DNA of 6,716 bases from contig SXRI01000412.1 of assembly GCA_005793615.1 (NCBI GenBank), positions 1-6,716 of the forward strand, in the 5' to 3' direction. This document shows positions 1 to 5,592 of this stretch, one piece after another. The DNA comes from Bdellovibrionales bacterium. GTDB taxonomy: Bacteria > Bdellovibrionota > Bdellovibrionia > Bdellovibrionales > JAMPXM01. The first letter of the stretch is position 1. Every line of letters begins with the position of its first letter. The notes under the pieces were generated by a model that was not told where the DNA came from, did no database searches, and was given only the letters and a program-made list of their open reading frames with translations. The translations under genes were made by a program, and so were the position numbers.

Positions 1-72
1 GATAGGAAGCAAATGAAACTAGAGGGTTACCCGAGTTTACCGGGGAAGGCAACTCTCGATTGCACCTCAATA

Positions 73-102
73 AGGATTCTGGGGAGGATTCTGGGGAGGA
101 TT
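73..102. repeat. 12-bp tandem repeat, about 2.5 copies
   Basis: The unit AGGATTCTGGGG occurs perfectly at 73-84 and 85-96, followed by a half copy (AGGATT) at 97-102. It lies in the 123 bases downstream of the minus-strand secreted-protein gene, whose stop is at 124-126. The rest of 1-123 shows no hairpin followed by a T-run and no convincing gene. It may be the 3' flank of that gene or the start of an unrelated neighbour outside the window. The period equals that of three other tandem repeats in this window. Confidence 0.85.
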
Positions 103-123
103 TTCGGAGAGTTACCGGAGGTC

Positions 124-1335
124 CTATTGGGCCGTGCGTTGAGCGGCTCCGGGGCCAGGCAGACGCGCAGCAGGAACCAGTTGCGGATTGCCGCCGATAA
201 GGCCGTTCACAGCCGTCTCCTTGGAGCCAATCATCGCACCAATGGAGTTGTATTTCGCAAAGACATCGTTGATGAAGCGCTCATGGTGCTCCTGGAAAAC
301 GATCGGCATGGGCTTATCACCGCCACCGCGATACACCTGGGCTGCAAAGGAACCGAAGACCACTGATTTACCGCCAACCGGGGCAATCACGCCGAGCAGG
401 GTCGACGAATCGAAGCCACGGTCGCCAGGGTGCTGAGGTAAGCCCAAAGCCGAAACGAGATAAAACTCAGCATTGCAGAGTGGAATCTTCGTGATTCGCA
501 AGGCGGTCTCATTGGCCATCGAGTACCCGAATCCAAATTCCTTTTGCGTGCGGAAAAGATAATCATGCCCGGATTTGGGAAAGCCTTCCGGCAAGCGCTG
601 TTTGTAGGCGCCGCAAGGTGACTCACACGACATCACTTGGGTTTCATCAGGCTCAACCATCTTCTTCACAAAGGATTTTTGAACCTGCTCAGCGGAGCTC
701 GTGGTTTGAAACACCTGAGTCGCATTGAGTCCGACACTCATGGGCCCGTCTCCTTGAGCGCATTGCCCGATATTCTGTGCAAATTTGGCGTTTTCAATCG
801 CAGTGCTCATCTGCTCGCCATAGCACTGCGAATACACCTTCAAAGCCGCTCGTCGTTTCGCATCACCATTAAGGGCAAATGAAGCCGGCTTCACCGAGGA
901 CAGTGGATTATTAATCGCCGACACCAATGCTTTTGCAACGTCGCGGACCTGGCTTTTCATGCGTGAGCCGCGTGGATTTTTTGTGTCTTGTTCATAGGAT
1001 TGTGCAGGTTTCGTGCGCCGAATCGCAGACTGTTGTTCGGTGATCGCTCTCAGAATAAGGCTCTCGGCTTGTTCCTGAAGGTTGGCAATATCCGGGCATT
1101 TTAATTTATCTATTCCGCCTGCAGTTTCGCTGGAGGTTCCGCCTAGCTTTCGCTGTTCACTACCGGATCCTGAATCCGCCGGCTCCGCAGATTTGGAGTC
1201 GGTCTCAAGTTCCTGACTAAGATCAGCGCCCCGATCACCGGCCAAGTCAGCCCGTGAGAACGAGGCCGAGAGCATCACAAACAGTACCGTTGCAATCGTT
1301 CCTCGTCGAGAAAACGCACCATCTTTAAGTGACAT
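124..1335 (-). CDS. Secreted six-cysteine protein of unknown function
   Basis: I do not recognise this 403-residue protein. The N-terminus looks like a Sec signal peptide: charged start (MSLKDGAFSRRG), hydrophobic core (TIATVLFVMLSASF) and a likely cleavage site after SRA, near residue 29. Next comes a polar Ser/Glu/Gly-rich stretch to about residue 76, probably unstructured, then a helical, charged middle and a Gly-rich C-terminal half. Six cysteines remain in the mature chain (about residues 80, 171, 192, 237, 241 and 287). An even number in an exported protein suggests disulfides, probably in the periplasm or outside the cell. There is no lipobox and no further membrane segment. I chose the ATG at 1335 because AGGTGG lies 5 nt upstream; a GTG in frame at 1344 would use part of that same site. 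psd lies upstream on the same strand but 247 bp away, so this gene probably has its own promoter. No catalytic motif is evident. Confidence 0.85.
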   Translation of the reverse strand: MSLKDGAFSRRGTIATVLFVMLSASFSRADLAGDRGADLSQELETDSKSAEPADSGSGSEQRKLGGTSSETAGGIDKLKCPDIANLQEQAESLILRAITEQQSAIRRTKPAQSYEQDTKNPRGSRMKSQVRDVAKALVSAINNPLSSVKPASFALNGDAKRRAALKVYSQCYGEQMSTAIENAKFAQNIGQCAQGDGPMSVGLNATQVFQTTSSAEQVQKSFVKKMVEPDETQVMSCESPCGAYKQRLPEGFPKSGHDYLFRTQKEFGFGYSMANETALRITKIPLCNAEFYLVSALGLPQHPGDRGFDSSTLLGVIAPVGGKSVVFGSFAAQVYRGGGDKPMPIVFQEHHERFINDVFAKYNSIGAMIGSKETAVNGLIGGNPQLVPAARLPGPGAAQRTAQ

Positions 1336-1340
1336 CAAAA

Positions 1341-1346
1341 CCACCT
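1341..1346 (-). promoter_or_regulatory. Ribosome binding site that decides the start at 1335
   Basis: Read on the minus strand, AGGTGG is followed by TTTTG and then ATG, a good 5-nt spacing. The in-frame GTG at 1344-1342 lies inside this site, so it cannot use it. This supports the 403-residue form over the 406-residue one. Confidence 0.7.
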
Positions 1347-1357
1347 CATTGCGTAAG

Positions 1358-1374
1358 ATCGCTCTCTCAGCGAT
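1358..1374 (-). promoter_or_regulatory. Leader hairpin upstream of the secreted-protein gene
   Basis: A perfect 6-bp inverted repeat, ATCGCT and AGCGAT, encloses a 5-nt loop (GAGAG on the minus strand). It would sit at the very 5' end of the mRNA if the promoter candidate at 1382-1409 is right, and it ends 11 nt before the Shine-Dalgarno site. A role in mRNA stability or as an operator is inference. Confidence 0.4.
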
Positions 1375-1381
1375 TCATCCA

Positions 1382-1409
1382 ATACTACAATGCAAGACTC
1401 AGGCACCAA
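1382..1409 (-). promoter_or_regulatory. Weak promoter candidate for the secreted-protein gene
   Basis: On the minus strand TTGGTG (1404-1409) and TAGTAT (1382-1387) are 16 bp apart, 3/6 and 4/6 matches to the sigma-70 hexamers. Transcription would begin near 1375 and give a leader of about 40 nt. The match is weak; the position is the main argument. Confidence 0.25.
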
Positions 1410-1446
1410 GCTAAGCACATCCAACCAGGGCCTCAGATCTAGGGTA

Positions 1447-1480
1447 TTTGAGGTAGGGCCAATTTCGCTATTTTGAGGTG
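1447..1480. repeat. Pair of direct repeats TTTGAGGT, possible operator
   Basis: TTTGAGGT occurs at 1447-1454 and 1473-1480, 26 bp apart start to start. An inverted copy of its core (CCTCA) lies at 1431-1435 opposite TGAGG at 1449-1453. The sites sit upstream of the secreted-protein promoter candidate, where an activator could bind. The repeats are visible directly; a regulatory role is inference. Confidence 0.3.
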
Positions 1481-1538
1481 AATAAAATTTAGACAGGCGT
1501 TAAGCAAGATTCAGCACCAGGCAATGTCGGTGCAAATT

Positions 1539-1556
1539 TCGTCGAGCTGTCAACGA
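1539..1556 (-). terminator. Hairpin downstream of psd, possible weak terminator
   Basis: On the minus strand TCGTTGA and TCGACGA pair over 7 bp, including one G-U wobble, around the loop CAGC, 26 nt past the psd stop codon. It is followed by AAATTTGC rather than a real T-run, so it may only be a weak terminator or a 3'-end protecting hairpin. Confidence 0.3.
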
Positions 1557-1582
1557 GGTCGCCAAAACGCACCCAAAACCAA

Positions 1583-2485
1583 CTAAACAAGCTCTTGGCC
1601 CATCTTCACGTGACGCGACCGATAGCTCTCAAGGTCACACTCAACCATTCCTTTTTGGTAGAGCATCACAACCGTAGAACCCATATGGAAAATACCGAGC
1701 TCATCGCCTTTTTTGATTTCAATTCCGGGTTCATAAACAAGCTCGCGCACATGGCGCTCGCCGGCGCGAACCTTGGTGTTGATCTGCGAATCAAAACTCA
1801 TGGTGATATTACCCACATTCGTAGCGGCAACCATAACTAAAGCCGCCAGCCCACGGGGTGTTTCAATCATCGCCACCACACGCTCGTTACGACTAAATAA
1901 ATTCGGTACGCTATTGACGCTCCATGAGTTCACCGGCCACAACTCACCCGGAACATGACAACCCCAAACGATCCTGCCATCTACCGGTGCATGCACACGA
2001 TGGTAATCCGTGGGACAAAGGTAATAGGTAAAAAAACTCCCGCCCTCAAACACCGCACTGAAATGCTGGCTGCGAAGGAGTTCAGCCACATTATAGTTTT
2101 TCCCCTTGGCTTGAATCAATGTTTGCTCAGTGATGAAACCTGACTCAGTGATCTGACTGTCGGCCGGATGAAGAACAGGTCCAGCTCCAAGAGGACGAGC
2201 GCCCGCTTTGAGTTTACGCGTGAACAGCTCGCCGATCGTGCGATAGTGATCGATCGGAAACTCGGCCTCGTTCATGTTTATGGAAAAATACTTCGCAAAA
2301 AGCTCTACTGATTTTTGTCCAAGTGGTTCCGGCAGCGGCCGGTGCACAGCTCGCCCCACCCAATGACTCAGCTCATTCTTGGGAATCATGGGCATGAGCA
2401 AATCGAAAAATGTGTTTTTGAGGCCGTTTTTCAGGCCATCTTTCAATACCCTTGCAGGGGAGCCTTTAAGCATTTCTTTCATCAT
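1583..2485 (-). CDS. psd: Phosphatidylserine decarboxylase proenzyme
   Basis: This enzyme decarboxylates phosphatidylserine to phosphatidylethanolamine at the cytoplasmic membrane, the last step of the main bacterial PE pathway. The 300-residue product carries the hallmarks of the bacterial family: PADS with the catalytic-type Asp109, DYHRVHAP with His162 and His165, VPNLFSRNERV, and HMGST near the end. In this family the Gly-Ser bond of that last motif (here 269/270) is cut autocatalytically, so Ser270 becomes the pyruvoyl group. The predicted alpha chain is only 31 residues, without the long tail found in the E. coli protein. The frame is open up to 2752, but that would run into the divergent FAD gene. 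I chose the ATG pair at 2485/2482, preceded by GGGAG; the second ATG has the better spacing (4 nt) and would give 299 residues. Residues 13-24 hold a 4-residue tandem repeat (VLKD-GLKN-GLKN). No synthase gene (pssA) is adjacent. Confidence 0.96.
   Translation of the reverse strand: MMKEMLKGSPARVLKDGLKNGLKNTFFDLLMPMIPKNELSHWVGRAVHRPLPEPLGQKSVELFAKYFSINMNEAEFPIDHYRTIGELFTRKLKAGARPLGAGPVLHPADSQITESGFITEQTLIQAKGKNYNVAELLRSQHFSAVFEGGSFFTYYLCPTDYHRVHAPVDGRIVWGCHVPGELWPVNSWSVNSVPNLFSRNERVVAMIETPRGLAALVMVAATNVGNITMSFDSQINTKVRAGERHVRELVYEPGIEIKKGDELGIFHMGSTVVMLYQKGMVECDLESYRSRHVKMGQELV
2414..2449. repeat. In-frame 12-bp tandem repeat within psd
   Basis: GTTTTTGAGGCC (2414-2425) and GTTTTTCAGGCC (2426-2437) differ by one base. 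A degenerate third unit follows at 2438-2449 (7/12 matches). On the coding strand the three units give VLKD, GLKN, GLKN in the N-terminal helix, ahead of the catalytic core, where length changes should be tolerated. Confidence 0.75.
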
Positions 2486-2491
2486 GCTCCC

Positions 2492-2520
2492 ATTCCAAGG
2501 GGCGAGCTCGATTCTGTCAA
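2492..2520 (-). promoter_or_regulatory. Promoter candidate for psd (near-leaderless)
   Basis: On the minus strand a perfect TTGACA (2515-2520) is followed after 17 bp by TGGAAT (2492-2497; 4/6). The predicted first transcribed base falls at 2485, the A of the first psd ATG, so the transcript would have almost no leader. The perfect -35 and ideal spacing are real; the poor -10 makes a chance match possible. Confidence 0.25.
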
Positions 2521-2574
2521 TACCCGCACCGGCAAACCGAAATTCGAATCCTGTCACCCATGGACGAACTTGAA

Positions 2575-2603
2575 TTTTTATGTTACTTAAACACTTCCGC
2601 CAA
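2575..2603 (-). promoter_or_regulatory. Alternative promoter candidate for psd
   Basis: On the minus strand TTGGCG (2598-2603) and TAAAAA (2575-2580) are 17 bp apart, each a 4/6 match. It would give a leader of about 80 nt before psd. It overlaps the leader of the divergent FAD gene, so the two genes could interfere. I found no clear plus-strand promoter for the FAD gene in the 134-bp gap (2486-2619). Confidence 0.25.
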
Positions 2604-2619
2604 CCAGGAGATTTGAAGC

Positions 2620-4206
2620 ATGAAAAGCTTCCGTGACCTGAAGGTAGGCCTTGATGAGGATCTTCAAGAGAAACTCGCTTGGCTTGTACCGAACTATTCC
2701 CAGTTTCGCATAACACGTAAGAGCGTCGATGCCCGCCGAAGCACCGATCCACATTGGGTTTATTCAGTTGATGTCTTCGAACAAAGTGAAACGCCCGCTG
2801 ACGAGACCTTTGCGATTGAGAAAATAGCGTTCTCGCCGTCGACCCCCAAGCCGGTTATCGTCGGTTCTGGGCCCGCTGGCCTCTTTGCGGCGATCCGCCT
2901 GGTAGAACGCGGTATACCCTGTATCCTTCTCGAGCGGGGTTCAGAGGGACCGAAACGCATCCAAGCAATCAACCGGTTTTGGCGCTATGGCGAGCTTGAT
3001 CCCCATAATAACGTCTGCTTTGGTGAAGGCGGAGCTGGGCTTTACTCTGACGGTAAGCTCATCACGCGAATCAAGTCGCCACATATTCCCTATGTCATGC
3101 AACGCCTGGTCACCTTCGGGGCGCCCGAGGAAATTCGCTATCTCGCCAATCCCCATGTTGGCTCCGACCGCATTCGTCGAGTCATTCCTAAGATTCGTGA
3201 ATTTCTCCAAGCGAATGGTTGTGAGATTCACTTCAACACCCCCATGACCAAACTCCTGGTTGACAAAAGCTCCAGCCAGAATCGAATTACAGGAGTTGAA
3301 GTCGCCGGTGGCCGGGTGTTTCCAACAGAACACGTGATTTTAGCGACCGGGCATTCGGCAGACGATGTGTTTCAACACCTCTCCGAAATTGAAGTCGCAA
3401 TGGAGGGAAAATCCTTTGCGCTCGGTCTTCGTATTGAGCACCCGCAGAGTGCGATCAATCGCATCCAATTTCGTAAACATGCCGAACACCCAGCCTTAGG
3501 CGCGGCCAACTACCGCCTCGCTGATCACGATGACAAATCAGGTATCGGCGTTTATAGCTTTTGTATGTGCCCTGGGGGCTTTGTTCTCTCGATCGGTACG
3601 GAAGCTGACGGTATCGTTGCCAACGGCATGAGTAACTATGCCCGTAGCTCTCCGTTTGCCAATGCAGCCATCGTGGTCTCGATCAACCACCAAGATCGCT
3701 TCAAGAGCGAACTCTTCGGCGGACTCAAATTTCGCCGCAAACTCGAACAAGCTGCCTTTCAAGCCGTACAGAGAGCTGGCGGCAATAGGCAGCTTCCGGT
3801 ACAAAAGGTCGTCGACTTTCTCGAAGGCCGAAGCGGCGTGGCTTTGCCGTCGTCATCGCCATCGGGCGTGGTCGCCACTCGCTTAGACCAAATCTTGCCG
3901 CGCGATCTTGTCGTACGTTTACGTGCTAGTCTTGAGCAATTCGAAAGCCAAATGCGCGGTTTTATCTCTCCCGAGGCTCAGTTTCATGGAGTTGAGTCGC
4001 GTACCAGCTGCCCTGTTCGAGTCACACGCACGGACGACACACTTGAATCCGTGTCGCACGCGGGTCTTTACCCGACTGGTGAAGGCGCTGGTTATGCGGG
4101 CGGCATCACCTCGGCGGCCTGCGACGGTATACGTGTTGCCGAAGCCATTGCCACTTCGCTCGCCTCACGCGACCTCGCCACTAACGTCCACGGAGCAAAC
4201 CGATAA
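2620..4206 (+). CDS. FAD-dependent dehydrogenase, uncharacterised COG2509 type
   Basis: A cytoplasmic flavoprotein of 528 residues, about the usual length for this family, whose substrate is not known. Residues 1-70 are a family-specific N-terminal domain (FRITRKSVDARR, then WVYSVDV). The FAD-binding Rossmann motif follows: PVIVGSGPAGLFAA (Gly82, Gly84, Gly87), ending in the acidic Glu105 of LLERG that should hold the ribose. GEGGAGLYSDGKL lies at 135-147, the second nucleotide-contact strand ILATGHSA at 240-247, YSFCMCPGG at 312-320, and the C-terminal FAD motif YPTGEGAGYAGGI at 484-496. There is no signal peptide or membrane segment. The ATG has AGGAG 9 nt upstream. The gene is divergent from psd (134 bp between starts) and its last 26 bp overlap the convergent metallopeptidase gene. 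It resembles geranylgeranyl-reductase or glutamate-synthase-like flavoproteins only in the FAD fold. Oxidoreductase is secure; the reaction is not. Confidence 0.92.
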   Translation: MKSFRDLKVGLDEDLQEKLAWLVPNYSQFRITRKSVDARRSTDPHWVYSVDVFEQSETPADETFAIEKIAFSPSTPKPVIVGSGPAGLFAAIRLVERGIPCILLERGSEGPKRIQAINRFWRYGELDPHNNVCFGEGGAGLYSDGKLITRIKSPHIPYVMQRLVTFGAPEEIRYLANPHVGSDRIRRVIPKIREFLQANGCEIHFNTPMTKLLVDKSSSQNRITGVEVAGGRVFPTEHVILATGHSADDVFQHLSEIEVAMEGKSFALGLRIEHPQSAINRIQFRKHAEHPALGAANYRLADHDDKSGIGVYSFCMCPGGFVLSIGTEADGIVANGMSNYARSSPFANAAIVVSINHQDRFKSELFGGLKFRRKLEQAAFQAVQRAGGNRQLPVQKVVDFLEGRSGVALPSSSPSGVVATRLDQILPRDLVVRLRASLEQFESQMRGFISPEAQFHGVESRTSCPVRVTRTDDTLESVSHAGLYPTGEGAGYAGGITSAACDGIRVAEAIATSLASRDLATNVHGANR

Positions 4207-5371
4207 TTCCGCCGCGCGCGGCACTGCTCACTGGTTTATTCAAGGTGATTTGTTTACCGGCCGTTTTGCCGGCATCATAGGCCGATGTATCAATCCGCTG
4301 CGAGGTTGAGCGCTGAAGACGCAGCCGCGGATAAACTTGACCTAGATAACGATCAAGCTCTTTGTCTTTTTTGAATTCGACCAGCGCGCTGGTGATCACA
4401 TTTTTCTCTTGATCTGTAAATGCGTCAGCTCGCGATGACTGCTCGGCCGCATGAAGTTTTTCGGCAAAACCCTGCAAGACTCCAAGCCGATAAGACTTTT
4501 GCCTTACGCGACCAGAAACGCGACCAGAAACACCGCGCGAATCCCGCGGCGCCTCGCTGACCATCTTCGCCACTAGCTGTTCCATCTGCCGTAGCAAAAA
4601 GTAATAGACATATTCAGCCATTAACACATTCTCTCGCCGGCCAACGATTTCAAACATTCGATGCGTCTCACCGCTGGCTGGGTGATAGGTGTGCCCGGAG
4701 ATCACCTGAACAAAAAAATGCCCCACTAAAATACTGATGATTCTTTGCTCGTGCGCTTCGATTCTCTTGGAACCGCTAGTGATCACCAGATGTACAAACT
4801 GCGAACGAACGCCATGTTCGAGATTGTATTTGGCATAAATTTCTCGCACTCGATTCATCGCCAAGGCAGCTTCATGTTCATTCACCGAGGTTGCCAGTGC
4901 TAATAATTTACGCACCTTTTCGAGCATGCGCTCGGCGATATCGTCGGACTTTTCAGTACGCCAATCGAGGGAGCAAGTTTGCAGATGCACCGAGGCCCCT
5001 GAGTACTCCTGCGGCACGCCGAGTTTCTGACAGGCCCACTGAAAGGCGTCACCATGCGGCTTGTGGTGCGAAAAATCACCGTACGCTTCATCAACGAGTT
5101 GGTGAGCCATTTCATGCCTAAGGATGCCAATGACCCGAAACCACGGATGCTCGCGCAGAAGTCTACGTGCCAGTTCAATCGTGCGCGTCTCCGGATTCCA
5201 ACGTCCCCAATGGCTTTCAGAGTCACAAAGCTCGATAGCGGCCGGGCGAAGTTGAATGCGCCGCATATCCAACAAATGACGGTACTCAGAATATAGCTGC
5301 CTCAGAGCACCGCGCTCCCAATCATTGACCCCATCAGTAAATCCCTCGGAAAATCTCTCAAATCTCTTCAT
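4181..5371 (-). CDS. SprT-like zinc metallopeptidase fused to DUF2786 domain
   Basis: This 396-residue soluble protein joins two recognisable parts. Residues about 25-120 are SprT-like: HEMAH (His86, Glu87, His90) is the HExxH zinc and catalytic motif, and HGDAF (His106) fits the third zinc ligand. Residues about 149-187 match DUF2786 (EKVRKLLALA, then NEHEAALAMNRVREIYAKYNLEHG). The region from about 200 to 310, with FEIVGRRENVLMAEYVYYFLLRQ, looks like the domain that usually follows DUF2786. The tail is basic. SprT/Spartan relatives in eukaryotes cut DNA-crosslinked proteins; a similar role here is inference, since bacterial members are poorly studied. All three zinc ligands are present, so it is probably active. 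The start ATG has only a weak GGCGAG-like site. The stop lies inside the convergent FAD gene. An in-frame 12-bp duplication gives VSGR-VSGR near residues 281-288. No SOS box is visible upstream. Confidence 0.9.
   Translation of the reverse strand: MKRFERFSEGFTDGVNDWERGALRQLYSEYRHLLDMRRIQLRPAAIELCDSESHWGRWNPETRTIELARRLLREHPWFRVIGILRHEMAHQLVDEAYGDFSHHKPHGDAFQWACQKLGVPQEYSGASVHLQTCSLDWRTEKSDDIAERMLEKVRKLLALATSVNEHEAALAMNRVREIYAKYNLEHGVRSQFVHLVITSGSKRIEAHEQRIISILVGHFFVQVISGHTYHPASGETHRMFEIVGRRENVLMAEYVYYFLLRQMEQLVAKMVSEAPRDSRGVSGRVSGRVRQKSYRLGVLQGFAEKLHAAEQSSRADAFTDQEKNVITSALVEFKKDKELDRYLGQVYPRLRLQRSTSQRIDTSAYDAGKTAGKQITLNKPVSSAARGGIIGLLRGR
4506..4529. repeat. In-frame perfect 12-bp tandem duplication in the metallopeptidase gene
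   Basis: ACGCGACCAGAA is present twice, back to back, at 4506-4517 and 4518-4529. On the coding strand it adds the residues VSGR a second time, in a Gly/Arg/Ser-rich link between two helical segments. The perfect identity suggests a recent duplication. Confidence 0.85.
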
Positions 5372-5401
5372 TTTCTCGCCCCATAAACCCGCATCACGCC
5401 T

Positions 5402-5431
5402 ACCCTAGCAGTGCTGGTTAGAAAGTTTCAA
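5402..5431 (-). promoter_or_regulatory. Promoter candidate for the metallopeptidase gene
   Basis: On the minus strand TTGAAA (5426-5431; 5/6) and TAGGGT (5402-5407; 3/6) are 18 bp apart, and the -10 is preceded by TGC, an extended -10 feature. Transcription would start near 5395, giving a leader of about 24 nt before the ATG at 5371. Confidence 0.35.
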
Positions 5432-5481
5432 GCATTCACCACTTGCCCGTCTTCCGTCGTCGCCATAAAGTAACTCAAAAC

Positions 5482-5558
5482 CATTTGGCGCCCAATTTGA
5501 CGCCCCCATTTGATTGACGCCCCATTTGACGCCCCATTTGACGCCCCATTTGACGCCA
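5482..5558. repeat. Six-unit 12-bp tandem array upstream of the PTS gene
   Basis: The consensus unit is CATTTGACGCCC. Units lie at 5482-5493 (one change, GGCG), 5494-5505 (A for the first C), 5507-5522 (with an extra ATTG), 5523-5534 and 5535-5546 (both perfect) and 5547-5558 (last base A). Units 2 to 6 each contain TTGACG, a 5/6 match to the -35 hexamer. The array fills much of the 221-bp divergent region and ends 34 bp before the PTS start codon. It is spacerless, so it is not a CRISPR. It could be slippage-prone sequence, a multi-site operator, or both. Confidence 0.9.
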
Positions 5559-5566
5559 GTGATACG
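5538..5566 (+). promoter_or_regulatory. Weak promoter candidate for the PTS gene inside the repeat array
   Basis: TTGACG of the fifth repeat unit (5538-5543) is followed after exactly 17 bp by GATACG (5561-5566), a 3/6 match to the -10 hexamer. Transcription would start near 5573, about 20 nt before the ATG. The -10 is poor, so an activator or another sigma factor may be needed, or the promoter may lie elsewhere. Confidence 0.25.
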
Positions 5567-5592
5567 ACCAGACTCCGGAGTAATGAAGCCTT

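Noticed and set aside
13..366. Plus-strand open frame of 117 codons at the left edge
   Set aside because: It runs antisense through the end of the secreted-protein gene, lacks a Shine-Dalgarno site, and its repeated LGRI residues only reflect the 12-bp DNA repeat.
1514..1533. Inverted repeat GCACC/GGTGC downstream of psd
   Set aside because: Five pairs with a ten-base loop and no T-run on either strand. This is within chance expectation.
2486..2752. N-terminal extension of psd by 89 residues
   Set aside because: It would overlap the first 133 bp of the well-supported FAD gene, and the 300-residue form already has the normal family length.
4211..4222. Palindrome GCCGCGCGCGGC as a terminator of the FAD gene
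   Set aside because: The fold would have only about four pairs around a four-base loop and no T-run follows. It lies in metallopeptidase coding sequence, where it encodes Ala/Arg codons.
4257..4272. Hairpin CCGGC/GCCGG past the FAD gene as a terminator
   Set aside because: The stem is five pairs, no T-run follows, and it is within the metallopeptidase coding sequence.
3908..4309. Plus-strand frame of 133 codons within the FAD gene
   Set aside because: It is a shifted frame of the FAD and metallopeptidase genes without a start signal or recognisable motif.
5482..5558. Possible CRISPR array
   Set aside because: The units are 12 bp, directly adjacent and without spacers, and there are no cas genes.
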